Shown here: piece by piece, positions 35,446 through 45,139 of the stretch
How the letters are laid out: each line of letters starts with the position of its first letter
Position numbering within the stretch: position 1 is the first letter of the stretch
DNA from: Mycoplasmatota bacterium
Lineage (GTDB): Bacteria > Bacillota_I > Bacilli_A > Acholeplasmatales > Acholeplasmataceae
DNA: 64,000 nt
Direction: 5' to 3'
Assembly: GCA_018622495.1 (NCBI GenBank)
Contig: CP076021.1
Span: 62,001 to 126,000 of the forward strand
The notes under the pieces: model-generated
The model's input: only the letters and a program-made list of their open reading frames with translations
The model's database searches: none
Told to the model about the DNA's origin: nothing
Position numbers and translations under genes: made by a program

Positions 35446-36405
35446 TTATGCAATTGTTTTTCTTTGAAAATTACCAAATACATTTTTTACTGGCGAGGTT
35501 ACAACAAATGATTGCGGATCCATTTTTTTAGCGAGTGACCTAAGGGCATGTAATTCATATGAAGAAATAATAATATAAACCATTGTTTTTTCATGATGAG
35601 AATATGCACCTTCAACTTTTAATAAAGTCACACCACGATATAATTTATTTAGTACTTCATCAACTAGTGCTTTAGGTTCAACAGTAATAATATTTACTGA
35701 TAAATAATGATAGGCTGTATGCATACGATCTGTAATAACAGTTGATACGATAATTCTAATAATCGTATAAGATGCAATAACGCCTCCAGATACCGCTATA
35801 CCTGTAGGTGAAGCTTGTCCACCAATAATCAAACCACCTAATATCGCAATCACAACATTCATTGCCATTGAGAAGAAACCAACACTGTGTCCTTTTTTAA
35901 AAGCGAGATATTGAGCAACAATATCTAAACCACCAGTTGAGGTTCCGTATTTAAGAGCACCACCAGCGCCAATCCCAATTAACAAACCACCTAATATGGC
36001 TGCAGCAAGCGCATGTTCAGTGCTTGCAAGTCCCATATCAACTTGTGGAATCCAACTTAACATAAATGATTGAATAACGACTGAAATAATACTATATATC
36101 GTGAATCTATGCGATACACCAAACCATCCAAGCACCAATATAGGAATATTAAATATTAATATAAAGATACCTAAGAAATGTTCAGATATTTCCTGATTAA
36201 AGATAGTCACTAAAATATCTCTAACTAATTGGCCTACCCCAGGTATACCACCTGTATAAAGTGGCACGATGGATGCTTCTAAAAACCAAGAAACTCCGAT
36301 ACCATATATGATTGTAAAAACAATGACCGCTAATACTCTTTGAAGATCAGGCATTATTTTTGTTTTGAATTTATCGGATTTAATCCAATCTATCAATCTA
36401 TTCAT
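35446..36405 (-). CDS. YitT-family membrane protein (DUF161/DUF2179)
   Basis: 319 residues. Five or six helices include KYGTSTGGLDIVAQYLAFKKG and GVIASYTIIRIIVSTVITDR; the cytoplasmic C-terminal DUF2179 domain has HTAYHYLSVNIITVEP and YRGVTLLKVEGAYSH. The function of the family is not established. ATGAATAG overlaps the metG stop by 8 nt, so it is co-translated with metG. Confidence 0.85.
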   Translation of the reverse strand: MNRLIDWIKSDKFKTKIMPDLQRVLAVIVFTIIYGIGVSWFLEASIVPLYTGGIPGVGQLVRDILVTIFNQEISEHFLGIFILIFNIPILVLGWFGVSHRFTIYSIISVVIQSFMLSWIPQVDMGLASTEHALAAAILGGLLIGIGAGGALKYGTSTGGLDIVAQYLAFKKGHSVGFFSMAMNVVIAILGGLIIGGQASPTGIAVSGGVIASYTIIRIIVSTVITDRMHTAYHYLSVNIITVEPKALVDEVLNKLYRGVTLLKVEGAYSHHEKTMVYIIISSYELHALRSLAKKMDPQSFVVTSPVKNVFGNFQRKTIA

Positions 36406-37963
36406 CTTGATCTTTAAGTATCTCCTCTAATTTTTTTTGCATGTCATATCTTTCAAATAAAACTTCAGATGTTTCTAATAATGATTTTTCAATATATCCA
36501 AAAGTATTTAATGACTCAAAACTATTCTCTTTAACTTTGATTAAATCTAAAATCTTGCTTGATGTTTCAGGTATAAATGGTTCTAGTAAAACACCAACAT
36601 ATCTAATTGTTTCAAGTAATTGATATAAAACATAATCTAATACATCTTGTTTTTCTGGATCTTTAAATAATGCCCATGGTGCAGCTAGGTCAATATATTT
36701 ATTTGCTGCTCTTGCTAGAACTACAACTTCTTCAAGTGCATCAGCAACTTTAAGTTCATCCATATACGCTTCCATTTTTGGAAGTGTTTCTAACGCTTTA
36801 TCTTTTAAATTGTATTCAAATGGTTCTTCCATTTCAACTTTTTTAATGATACCTTCGCGATATTTTTTAGCCATACCTATTGTTCTATTAACTAAATTCC
36901 CTATGGTATTTGCAAGATCACTGTTATTTCTTTCAATCATTAATTCATATGTGATATTGCCATCTTGCGCAAATGGAATTTCATGTAATACATAATATCT
37001 TACTGTATCAACACCAAAATATTTAACTAAGTCGTCAGTATACATAGTGTTACCCACTGACTTACTCATTTTACCTTTATTCACTAAAATCCATGGATGA
37101 CCAAAAACCTTTTTTGGTAATTCAACACCTAAAGCCATTAAAATGATTGGCCAATAGATGGTGTGGAATCTTAAAATATCTTTACCAATTAAATGAACAT
37201 CTGCAGGCCAGTATTTTTTAAACTGTTCTATCAATGGTTCATCAGGATGATATCCTAATCCTGTAATATAATTACTTAATGCATCTACCCAAACATAGAT
37301 CACATGTTTTTTATTAAAGTTTACCGGAATACCCCATTTAAATGAAGTTCTAGAAACTGATAAATCAGGTAATGGTTCTTTAAGGAAATTTTGAATCATT
37401 TCGTTTTTTCTAGACTCTGGTGCGATAAACTCTGGGTTTTCTTCAATATGTTTTAATAATTTTTCTTGATATTTTTCTAAACGAAGAAAATATGTTTCTT
37501 CTCAAGTCCATACAAGTTCATCACCACTTGGACCTTTCCCATCAACTATATCTTTTTCAAATATAAATGATTCGTCTGCAACTGAATACCATCCTTCATA
37601 TTTACCTAAATATATGTCACCTTGTTCATATAATTTAGTAAAAATAGCTTGAACTGAACGTTCATGATCCTCATCAGTTGTACGAATAAACTTATCATAA
37701 CTGATGCCGACTTTATCATAAATACGTTTAATCTCAGAAGAGATATGATCAGCATATGCTTTTGGTGATAATTCATTTAAAGCAGATTTTGTCTCTATTT
37801 TTTGGCCATGCTCATCTGTTCCTGTTTGAAATAATACATCATCACCTTTAGCTCTTCTAAAACGAACAATAGCATCTGCTAATATTGCTTCATATACATT
37901 GCCAATGTGTGGAACTGCTGAACTATAAGCGATTGCAGTTGTTAAATAAAATTTTTTACCCAT
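36398..37963 (-). pseudogene. metG: Methionyl-tRNA synthetase interrupted by an in-frame TGA
   Basis: The span is exactly 522 codons and reads as MetRS throughout except for one TGA at 37504-37502 between DELVWT and EETYFLRLEKY. HIGH motif VPHIGNVYE is near residue 17 and KMSKS is seen as NKGKMSKSVGN. The zinc-knuckle cysteines of the connective peptide are missing ([12 protein letters not shown]) and there is no C-terminal tRNA-binding domain, so it is the short, zinc-free type. The start was set at ATG 37963 after AATGGAGGA. An essential gene with T-box control is unlikely to be dead, so the stop is probably an error or recoded. Confidence 0.88.
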
Positions 37964-37984
37964 GTTTAATTCCTCCATTTTCCA

Positions 37985-38200
37985 TTAAAAAAACGTCCTT
38001 TAAAAAACTCTAAGGACGAATAATCGCGGTACCACCTTAGTTCTAGATAAATCATCTAGCACTCTACACCTTAACGCGGTATGACGTTTAATCTACATAT
38101 CGATTAAAAGGCTCAAAAACCATGTTCATATATAAATTGATTCGTTTCCACCAACCACGAATTCTCTATATCAAATTCATATATTACTCTTTTTATCATT
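37985..38200 (-). promoter_or_regulatory. T-box leader of metG, Met specifier
   Basis: The minus strand contains AAGGTGGTACCGCG (near 38023-38037), a terminator with CGTCCTT / AAGGACG and T-run (37987-38018), and Stem I with GTGGTTGGTGG. In the specifier loop GAAC-ATG-GTTTTTGAG gives codon ATG (38123-38121) at the same distance from GAG as in other T-boxes. Confidence 0.92.
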
Positions 38201-38221
38201 GCCTATTAAAATAATACTTAT

Positions 38222-38250
38222 ATTATATATAATAACACTATTTTTTACAA
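38222..38250 (-). promoter_or_regulatory. Promoter of the metG T-box transcript
   Basis: TTGTAA (38250-38245) and TATAAT (38227-38222) are separated by 17 bp on the minus strand, just upstream of Stem I. Confidence 0.7.
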
Positions 38251-38259
38251 TAGTTTTGT

Positions 38260-39099
38260 TTATTTAATCTTAAAAGATTTATAAACATCACTTTTTGTTA
38301 TTTTTCTTAATTGAGCAACTTTTTTCATTGCATCTTTTTCATTCATGCCTTCATCTATAAACGATTGTACATGTTCATTGATAGATAAATGGTCATAACT
38401 TATTTTTTCACGAGAACCTTCAATGACTATGACATATTCACCTTTTTTAATGTGTTCCATTTCAAGTGCTTCTAGTATAGTCGTTCTTATCCAAGTTTCA
38501 AATGTTTTTGTTAGTTCTCTTGCTATTGCAATTCTACGATTACCTAATGATGATTCTAACAATTTTAAAGTGTTTTCAATACGCATAGGCGATTCATAAA
38601 TAATAAGCGTTGCTTGTTGTTTACTATATGTTTCTAATAATAGTTTAGCTTCATTTTTTTTACGTGGTAAAAAACCAATAAACAAATGAGGTTGCATGGA
38701 TAAACCAGACCCCACTAATGCAGTTAAACTAGCGCTTGCTCCAGGGATAGGCACAACATAAAAACCATGCAAAATTGCTTTTTGTATAAGTAAGTATCCA
38801 GGATCACTTATACCTGGTGTTCCAGCATCAGTAATAACTGCGATATCTTTGCCATTTTCAAGCATACGTATCGCTTCTTCACTTTTTTCTTCTTTATTGA
38901 ATTCATGATAACTAATCATTTGAGTTTTAATATTAAAATGTTTTAATAGAACACCTGAATTTCTTGTGTCTTCAGCAAAGATAAAATCAACTTGATTTAA
39001 TATTTCGACTGCTCGATAAGTCATATCACTTAAATTACCAATTGGTGTTGAAACAATATAAATCGTTGGTTTTTTTTCTTTAAAACTACGCTGAATCAA
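38260..39099 (-). CDS. rsmI: 16S rRNA (cytidine-2'-O)-methyltransferase RsmI
   Basis: 279 residues of the tetrapyrrole-methylase fold. Motifs: STPIGNLSDMTYRAVEIL near 17, FAEDTRNSGVLLKHF, ITDAGTPGISDPGYLL near 95 and GASASLTALVGSGL. It methylates C1402 of 16S rRNA using S-adenosylmethionine. It overlaps the preceding gene by 4 bp; the tmk-holB-ricT-trmN-rsmI order is common in Firmicutes. Confidence 0.92.
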   Translation of the reverse strand: MIQRSFKEKKPTIYIVSTPIGNLSDMTYRAVEILNQVDFIFAEDTRNSGVLLKHFNIKTQMISYHEFNKEEKSEEAIRMLENGKDIAVITDAGTPGISDPGYLLIQKAILHGFYVVPIPGASASLTALVGSGLSMQPHLFIGFLPRKKNEAKLLLETYSKQQATLIIYESPMRIENTLKLLESSLGNRRIAIARELTKTFETWIRTTILEALEMEHIKKGEYVIVIEGSREKISYDHLSINEHVQSFIDEGMNEKDAMKKVAQLRKITKSDVYKSFKIK

Positions 39100-39506
39100 T
39101 GTTGAACAATCCTTTTCGCACGTTCTCTTAAATCTCTTTCATTATAAACTAATCTGATGAGTTGTTTCTTTTTATAATCATCGATATCAAATTCTAAACG
39201 AATATCTTCTAAAAAGAAATGTTCAGTCGTGTTATAAAACTCATCAATCATAGATGTTTTAATTAAATTGAGGAAAACTATATTTTTCACTGCAGTACTT
39301 GTGTTTGAAAAAAAAGATATTGTTTCTTCTAAGTCTTTACTTAATTTAAAAGTATATTCAGCAGCAATATCATCACCAACTTCTGCAAGCATTCTGTTTA
39401 ATAAACGTTTTTCTATCTTTGTCGGTTCTCCATCAACAGCAACCATATGCATCGCTAAATCAAGAAATTTAAGTTTTTCCTTACGATTAAGTAAACTAAG
39501 TAACAT
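39096..39506 (-). CDS. TerB-like acidic helical protein, function unknown
   Basis: 136 residues, all helical, with the TerB-type signature FLDLAMHMVAVDGEPTKIEKRLLNRMLAE at 14-42. It is cytoplasmic. TerB-like domains are found in metal-stress proteins but also in many uncharacterised bacterial proteins, so no function is assigned. It lies between trmN and rsmI with 11-bp and 4-bp overlaps, so it is part of that operon. Confidence 0.6.
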   Translation of the reverse strand: MLLSLLNRKEKLKFLDLAMHMVAVDGEPTKIEKRLLNRMLAEVGDDIAAEYTFKLSKDLEETISFFSNTSTAVKNIVFLNLIKTSMIDEFYNTTEHFFLEDIRLEFDIDDYKKKQLIRLVYNERDLRERAKRIVQH

Positions 39507-40212
39507 CTATCTTTCCTCCTATATAATCTTCAAAAGCTTTAGTATATTCATGTTTATCTTTATAAATAATAAGTGGCGGTTCTAAAATCAAAGATTGTCC
39601 ACCTTGTTTGATACATTGTATTAAGACATGATTTGCAGGTTTATCCATATAAGGATGCACAAACTTAAGTCGTTTAACAACAAGTTGATAACGATCAAGT
39701 AAACGCATGATTTCTGTAAAACGATCTGCACGATGAACCATATAAAAATAACCACCAAACTTCAAATCAACACTTACTTTTTTAATAAAATCTTCCAAAG
39801 GTAAATTAAGCTCATGTCTTGCAATTCTTGAACCTTCATCTTGACTTAACTTACTTTTTTCAGGTGTATTAAAAAATGGTGGGTTTGAAATAATACAATC
39901 TAAATGATGATATGTTTGAGTTAAATAATCTCCTAAAACAATTTCACTTCTATCTTCTAAATGATTAAGTTTCATATTACTGATGGCTAGATTATATCTT
40001 ATATCTTGAAACTCTATACCCATCAATTTTGCTTTCGTCAACTCTGAGGCATATATTAACAAAGCACCGTTGCCTGTCCCAACATCTAAAACATTTTTTA
40101 TTTTAGTTGAAAATTTTAAAAACTTAGCTAGTAACACAGTATCTAAATTAAATGAATGTCCTTTTGTTTGTTCAATCAGCAAAGGAGATCCAATCAATGC
40201 TCTTTTGATCAA
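39496..40212 (-). CDS. trmN6: tRNA1(Val) (adenine37-N6)-methyltransferase family protein
   Basis: 238 residues. S-adenosylmethionine site VLDVGTGNGALLIYASEL near 40, then CIISNPPFFNTPEKSKL, the NPPF catalytic motif of N6-adenine methyltransferases, and ARHELNLPLEDF. This is the YfiC/TrmN6 group, which modifies A37 of tRNA1-Val; it sits beside ricT and rsmI as in Bacillus. The start is a TTG overlapping the ricT stop codon. Confidence 0.87.
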   Translation of the reverse strand: MIKRALIGSPLLIEQTKGHSFNLDTVLLAKFLKFSTKIKNVLDVGTGNGALLIYASELTKAKLMGIEFQDIRYNLAISNMKLNHLEDRSEIVLGDYLTQTYHHLDCIISNPPFFNTPEKSKLSQDEGSRIARHELNLPLEDFIKKVSVDLKFGGYFYMVHRADRFTEIMRLLDRYQLVVKRLKFVHPYMDKPANHVLIQCIKQGGQSLILEPPLIIYKDKHEYTKAFEDYIGGKIDVT

Positions 40213-41008
40213 TGTTTTAGCCTAGATACTTTATCAACTTTAAACCAAGTATCAGGTTCATCATTTTGAAAACGAACTTTAACTCTTTGCGATAAAATAT
40301 TTAAATCAATAACTTTCCCTTGACCTACTTCAGTATCAACAATTTCATGAATGTCCGGTAAAATCTTTTAAGTTCAGTATAAGTTGCATCTTCATATCTA
40401 ATACAGCATAAAAGCTTACCACATACACCAGATATCTTTTGTGGATTAAGTGCTAGGTTTTGATTCTTAGCCATTTTAATTGAAACAGTATCAAACTCAC
40501 CTATAAACGTTGTACAACATAAAATGAGTCCACAAGGACCAATACCACCAATCATCTTCGCTGCATCTCGTGGTCCGATTTGTCTTAATTCAATTCTTGT
40601 ATGAAAAATCTTATTTAAATCTTTTACCAAGTTTCTAAAATCAACACGATCTTCAGCTTCAAAATAAATAAGTAATCTTTTTCGATCTAGAGTATATTCC
40701 GCGCCAAGAACTTTCATTGATAAATCATGTTTCTTAACAAGTTTTTTTGTTTCATCGATAACTTGCTCTTCTAATGATTGATTATATTTATCTGTTTTAA
40801 CATCATCATCAGATGCGACTCTTAATACAGGTTTTAATTCACTGACTAAATCAGATTGATTAACTTCTTTAATCATGTAAACAGTACCTATTTCAACACC
40901 ACGTGCTGTTTCAACAACAACTTTTTGGTCTTGTTCTATATCTAAATTTGGATATGAAAAATAATATTTCTTACCAGCTTCTTTAAATTTTATTAAAGCA
41001 ACCTGCAT
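40209..41008 (-). pseudogene. ricT: PSP1-domain protein RicT (YaaT), single-base frameshift near 3' end
   Basis: Residues 1-210 show the PSP1 domain with cysteine pairs GGIGPCGLILCC and GVCGKLLCCIRYEDATY, which in Bacillus RicT coordinate a [4Fe-4S] cluster in the Y-complex that guides RNase Y. The frame is lost at the four-T run 40366-40369; adding one base restores ELKKILPDIHEIVDTEVGQG and runs to the TGA at 40211-40209 with KVSRLKH at the end. The span is 800 nt, one short of whole codons. The break removes only the tail. Confidence 0.85.
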
Positions 41009-41012
41009 GACG

Positions 41013-41963
41013 TCACCTCTTCTTTTCTAATATATATGCAAGTTCATCTAAAGCAAGTTCTAAATTAATGTAATAACTTTGCTTTTTAAATATCTCTTGC
41101 ATTTGTTCAATTAAATCTTGTATCTCAAAAACATCCATGGCATCACTTTGTTCTAATATATGTTCTCTTAAAAATTCATAAATAATAGGTTGATTAGAAC
41201 GGTAGTGAATAAGGTCCATAAAATATAGCATTAATAGTTCTAAAAATTGGCTAAATAATGTTCTATCTTGTAATAAAAATCTACCATATTTTGAAAAATA
41301 TATAGGGTATATTACATCTCTTAGTTTCCATTGTCTTACAACTGATGTAATAAATGTCACTAAAGATTCAATATTTGGATCCTCACAAAGTATAACTGCT
41401 TCATCTAAATCTTTTGTTATATATGGAAGTAATGTTGCCATTTCTTCTTTTACACCTTGAGATATTAATTGTTCTTTTAAACTAATTTCATCTAAGGCAT
41501 TTAAATGTATAATTTGTGATCTTGATTTGATCGTTAAAATAACATCATCTATATTTTCAGTTAATAGAAATCCTGTCACTTGATGATTCGATGGTTCTTC
41601 CATAAACTTTAATAGAGAATTGGATGCACTTTGATTCATACGTTCAACATTTTTAATCACATAAATTCTTGGTCCGCTCACTAAACCTGTTTTAGAGAAT
41701 TCGCTTTGAAGATCTAAAATTTGTTCTTTTTTTATATTTAAACCCTGAGGTTCAACAATCATTAAGTTTGTATGTGTATGTGAACTAATTAAATGTTTAA
41801 GTAATGTGTCTTCTTCTGATGAACCGTTTTGATTAAAAATCAAATAACATATATCTTCAACTAATTTAGATTTCCCGCTACCTTTAGGTCCACTAATAAG
41901 ATATAAATGAGAAAGTCTATTTTTTTTGATCGCTTGCTCAAAAAAACTAAGTGCTTTATTCAT
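41013..41963 (-). CDS. holB: DNA polymerase III delta' subunit
   Basis: 316 residues. Clamp-loader AAA+ fold with Walker A-like GPKGSGKSKLVE near 27, YVIKNVERMNQSASNSLLKFMEEPSNH near 110 and sensor-like LTIKSRSQIIHL. The usual zinc-binding cysteines of delta' are not obvious. It is the scaffold subunit of the clamp loader. It overlaps the tmk stop by 4 bp, the usual neighbour. Confidence 0.9.
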   Translation of the reverse strand: MNKALSFFEQAIKKNRLSHLYLISGPKGSGKSKLVEDICYLIFNQNGSSEEDTLLKHLISSHTHTNLMIVEPQGLNIKKEQILDLQSEFSKTGLVSGPRIYVIKNVERMNQSASNSLLKFMEEPSNHQVTGFLLTENIDDVILTIKSRSQIIHLNALDEISLKEQLISQGVKEEMATLLPYITKDLDEAVILCEDPNIESLVTFITSVVRQWKLRDVIYPIYFSKYGRFLLQDRTLFSQFLELLMLYFMDLIHYRSNQPIIYEFLREHILEQSDAMDVFEIQDLIEQMQEIFKKQSYYINLELALDELAYILEKKR

Positions 41964-42559
41964 AGTCTTTCCTTTATGATTGTTATAATTTCATTTGCGA
42001 TTTCTTCAATTGTTCTATCGCCATCAATTCTAACAACACGATTTGGATAAGTTTCTAATACTTTGTTATACCCTTGTCTTACGCGATCATGAAAATTTAT
42101 TGATTCTTGATCTAAGCGGTCTAAATCTTGTCTATGATTAATGCGTGATAATCCTAATTTAGGATCAATATCAATATAAAAAGTTAAATCTGGCATATGA
42201 AATAATGCATATTGATTAATACTTAATACAAAATCAAATCCCAAATCTCTAGCATATCCTTGATATGCAAGTGAACTATCTATATATCTATCACATAAAA
42301 CTAATTTATTAGCTTTAATTGCTGGAATAACAACTTCATCTAAGTGTTGTGCTCTAGATGCAGCATATAATAGTGCTTCAGTATATGGTGTAACACCTTC
42401 ATATTTAGGATTTAAAACAACATCTCTAATCGCTTCTGCAACCATTGAACCCCCAGGTTCACGTGTTGAAACAATATCATATGTAGACAAAGCATTAGTA
42501 ATATATTTAATTAAAGAAGTTTTACCTGAACCTTCTCCGCCTTCAAATGTAATAAACAT
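41960..42559 (-). CDS. tmk: Thymidylate kinase
   Basis: 199 residues. P-loop EGGEGSGKTSLIK at 6-18, DRX motif REPGGS, LCDRYIDSSLAYQGYAR near 92 and the LID region NHRQDLDRLDQ. It phosphorylates dTMP to dTDP. RBS AAAGGAGA. Confidence 0.94.
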   Translation of the reverse strand: MFITFEGGEGSGKTSLIKYITNALSTYDIVSTREPGGSMVAEAIRDVVLNPKYEGVTPYTEALLYAASRAQHLDEVVIPAIKANKLVLCDRYIDSSLAYQGYARDLGFDFVLSINQYALFHMPDLTFYIDIDPKLGLSRINHRQDLDRLDQESINFHDRVRQGYNKVLETYPNRVVRIDGDRTIEEIANEIITIIKERL

Positions 42560-42591
42560 ATATATATTCTCCTTTGTCTTATATTATAACA

Positions 42592-43305
42592 TTACTTGTA
42601 ATATACTTGAAGTAAATACAAGCCTCTTGACTCAGCTGTTTTACCAGCTAAACTTCTTTCTTGTGTTAAAAGTATTTGATTAATCACTTCAGGTTCTTTT
42701 TTATGTAATCCAATTTCAATTAATGTACCCATCATTGAACGTACCATGTACTTTAAAAAACTGTTCCCGTGAAAAATAAATATATAATGATCTTTTGTTT
42801 CTTTAAGCGTCACTTCATATATTGTCTTTATCGTAGGTTTACCTTTAACATATTGACAAAATCCTTTAAAGTCATGCGTACCTTCAAATAATTTATATGC
42901 TTTCTTTATAGGTCTTATATCTAAGTTTTTAATATATACTTCATAATTTTTATGAAACACTGAACTTTCTTTTTTAGCAATGATGTATTTATATTTTTTA
43001 GATTTCGCGTTATGTCTTGCGTGAAAATCATCAGCTACTAAAACTACTTTTTTAATACGTATATCTAGAGGTAATCGATCATTTACTCTTACCCAATCTA
43101 TATTAAGGTCACTATCGAAATGAAACTTTTGATTAATAGCGTGAACACCTTTATCAGTTCTACCGGATGCATGTATTTTAATCACCGTTTGTGTCATAAG
43201 TCTAAAACTTTTTTCTATGACTTCTTGGATACCTAATGCATTTTTTTGAGATTGAAATCCATGATATTTTGTACCATCATAACTGACAGTCGCTAAATAT
43301 CTCAT
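42592..43305 (-). CDS. truA: tRNA pseudouridine38-40 synthase
   Basis: 237 residues. YDGTKYHGFQSQ near 9, catalytic aspartate in HASGRTDKGVHAINQ near 52, FHARHNAKSKKYKY and a C-terminal GTLIEIG. It isomerises uridines in the tRNA anticodon arm. It overlaps the ecfT stop by 4 bp, continuing the ecfA1-ecfA2-ecfT-truA operon. Confidence 0.94.
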   Translation of the reverse strand: MRYLATVSYDGTKYHGFQSQKNALGIQEVIEKSFRLMTQTVIKIHASGRTDKGVHAINQKFHFDSDLNIDWVRVNDRLPLDIRIKKVVLVADDFHARHNAKSKKYKYIIAKKESSVFHKNYEVYIKNLDIRPIKKAYKLFEGTHDFKGFCQYVKGKPTIKTIYEVTLKETKDHYIFIFHGNSFLKYMVRSMMGTLIEIGLHKKEPEVINQILLTQERSLAGKTAESRGLYLLQVYYK

Positions 43306-44297
43306 AACATCACCTTCAAGCCTATCATAGACCCTAAGAGCAATAAACTCATTACCATTGTAAAGTAATCATTAAATCCCATGTGATATTGATCAATCTT
43401 ACTACGCTTAGCGCCAATCACATATCCTTTGACTTCCATTGCATTCGCTAAATCTTCATAACGATTAAACGAAATAACAAATACTGGTATAAGTAGTGAA
43501 ATAATTTGAACAACTTTTTCTTTTAAAGATGATTCATTAAAATCTACACCTCTAGAAGCTTGGGCTTTCATAATTTTTTCTGTTTCAATAAGTAGTGTTG
43601 GTATATAACGCAAAGTTAATGATAATAACATCGCAAATATATCAACTGGTACTTTAATGTACGTAAGTGGTTTTAATAAAGATTCAACACCATAGTTCAA
43701 ATCAGTTGTCATTGTTGTAAATGTTAATAACGATGTTGTGATAATGATGGTTGTTATTCTTAAAAATATAAGTCCAGATCTTAATAGACCCACATCATAA
43801 ATTTCTAATTCATAATTTGTGAATTCAACATATGGCAAGAATGATTGTACGTAAAATGCTAAAAATACAATGACAAAAAAGTATAATATTCTAAATTTAA
43901 TATATTTTTTAGTCACTTGATACATCACAATTAAAGCGATGATTGCTGCTATACTACTTAATGAAATACTCATGGTCACAGGTGGCATCACTAGACTTCC
44001 TGTTTTAACACTAAATAGTTGAATAATAAAAGTAAACGTTAATAATACTATAATAGATTTCAGACCTTTTAACATCTGCATAATAGAAATATTCGCACTT
44101 TTTGTTATGACTAAAATAATGACTAACAATGCACTTAATCCAATAAGTGAATATATCAATTCAGTTTTTTCCTGTGATAATGGCACTAAGAAAATAGTAA
44201 CCAAATACAAAACAATCGATAATAACTTAATTCTCGGATCTAATTTGTGGAGCCAAGAAGTCCCAGGGATATAACGACCAATCATAATTTGATTCAT
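43302..44297 (-). CDS. ecfT: ECF transporter transmembrane protein EcfT
   Basis: 331 residues. N-terminal motif GRYIPGTSWLHKLDPRIKLL, several helices, and coupling-helix motifs KAQASRGVDF and AMEVKGYVIG (the second usually ends in ARG). EcfT links the ATPases to interchangeable S components for vitamins and metals. It is longer than the usual 265 residues because of an extra hydrophobic segment near 125-190. Confidence 0.92.
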   Translation of the reverse strand: MNQIMIGRYIPGTSWLHKLDPRIKLLSIVLYLVTIFLVPLSQEKTELIYSLIGLSALLVIILVITKSANISIMQMLKGLKSIIVLLTFTFIIQLFSVKTGSLVMPPVTMSISLSSIAAIIALIVMYQVTKKYIKFRILYFFVIVFLAFYVQSFLPYVEFTNYELEIYDVGLLRSGLIFLRITTIIITTSLLTFTTMTTDLNYGVESLLKPLTYIKVPVDIFAMLLSLTLRYIPTLLIETEKIMKAQASRGVDFNESSLKEKVVQIISLLIPVFVISFNRYEDLANAMEVKGYVIGAKRSKIDQYHMGFNDYFTMVMSLLLLGSMIGLKVML

Positions 44298-45139
44298 AGT
44301 TTAACCCCCTTTAAATGTTGATATAAACTATCAAAATCATAAAAAGGTTGATAAGGTATACCTAAAGTTTTTTCTAGATGCTTCATAATCTTTAATGGTG
44401 TTGGCAAATCTAAATGGAAATTAGGGAAATTAGGATGCGTAAAAAGATCTTCTTTTTTCCCATCATATACAATTTTTGCATGATCGATAACAACAACACG
44501 TTTCGCATATTTAGAAACAATATCCATATCATGCGTAATTAGAATAACAGATTGATTTTTTTCTTCATGAAGTTTAACAAATATATCCATAAGGTCATTC
44601 TTACCTTTAGGATCAAGACCTCTTGTAGGTTCATCTAAAACTAAAATATCAGGTTGCATTGCTAATATACCAGCAACTGCAACTCTTCTCATTTGACCAC
44701 CGCTAATTCTAAATGGTGATTGTTCAAATAAATCATCGGATATACCAACAGTATGAGCTGCTTCAGCAGATCTGTTATAGGCTTCTTCATCGTAAATCTT
44801 AAAGTTTTTAGGACCAAACATAATATCTTTTATAATTGTTTCTTCAAATAATTGATATTCTGGAAATTGAAAAACTAAACCAACTTTTTTTCGTAAATGG
44901 TTTATTTTATCTTTCTTTTTAGGTGGAAGTTTTTGATCAAAAACAATCATTTCCCCTGATGTTGGCAATAATAATGCATTCATATGTTGAACCAATGTAG
45001 ATTTACCAGATCCGGTATGTCCAACAATTGCTATAAATTCATTCTTACCTTCTATATTTAAATTAATATCTTCAAGCGCTTTATACTTAGTTTTAATACC
45101 TTGATAAGCATATCCTACTTGTTTGAATTGAATGCCCAT
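44294..45139 (-). CDS. ecfA2: ECF transporter ATPase EcfA2
   Basis: 281 residues. Walker A GHTGSGKSTLVQH, Q-loop VFQFPEYQLFEETI, signature ISGGQMRRVA, Walker B ILVLDEPTRGLDP and H-loop LITHDM. It forms the heterodimer with EcfA1 to energise vitamin or metal uptake. The start at 45139 lies inside the end of ecfA1; GGAGGC is upstream. Confidence 0.94.
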   Translation of the reverse strand: MGIQFKQVGYAYQGIKTKYKALEDINLNIEGKNEFIAIVGHTGSGKSTLVQHMNALLLPTSGEMIVFDQKLPPKKKDKINHLRKKVGLVFQFPEYQLFEETIIKDIMFGPKNFKIYDEEAYNRSAEAAHTVGISDDLFEQSPFRISGGQMRRVAVAGILAMQPDILVLDEPTRGLDPKGKNDLMDIFVKLHEEKNQSVILITHDMDIVSKYAKRVVVIDHAKIVYDGKKEDLFTHPNFPNFHLDLPTPLKIMKHLEKTLGIPYQPFYDFDSLYQHLKGVKL

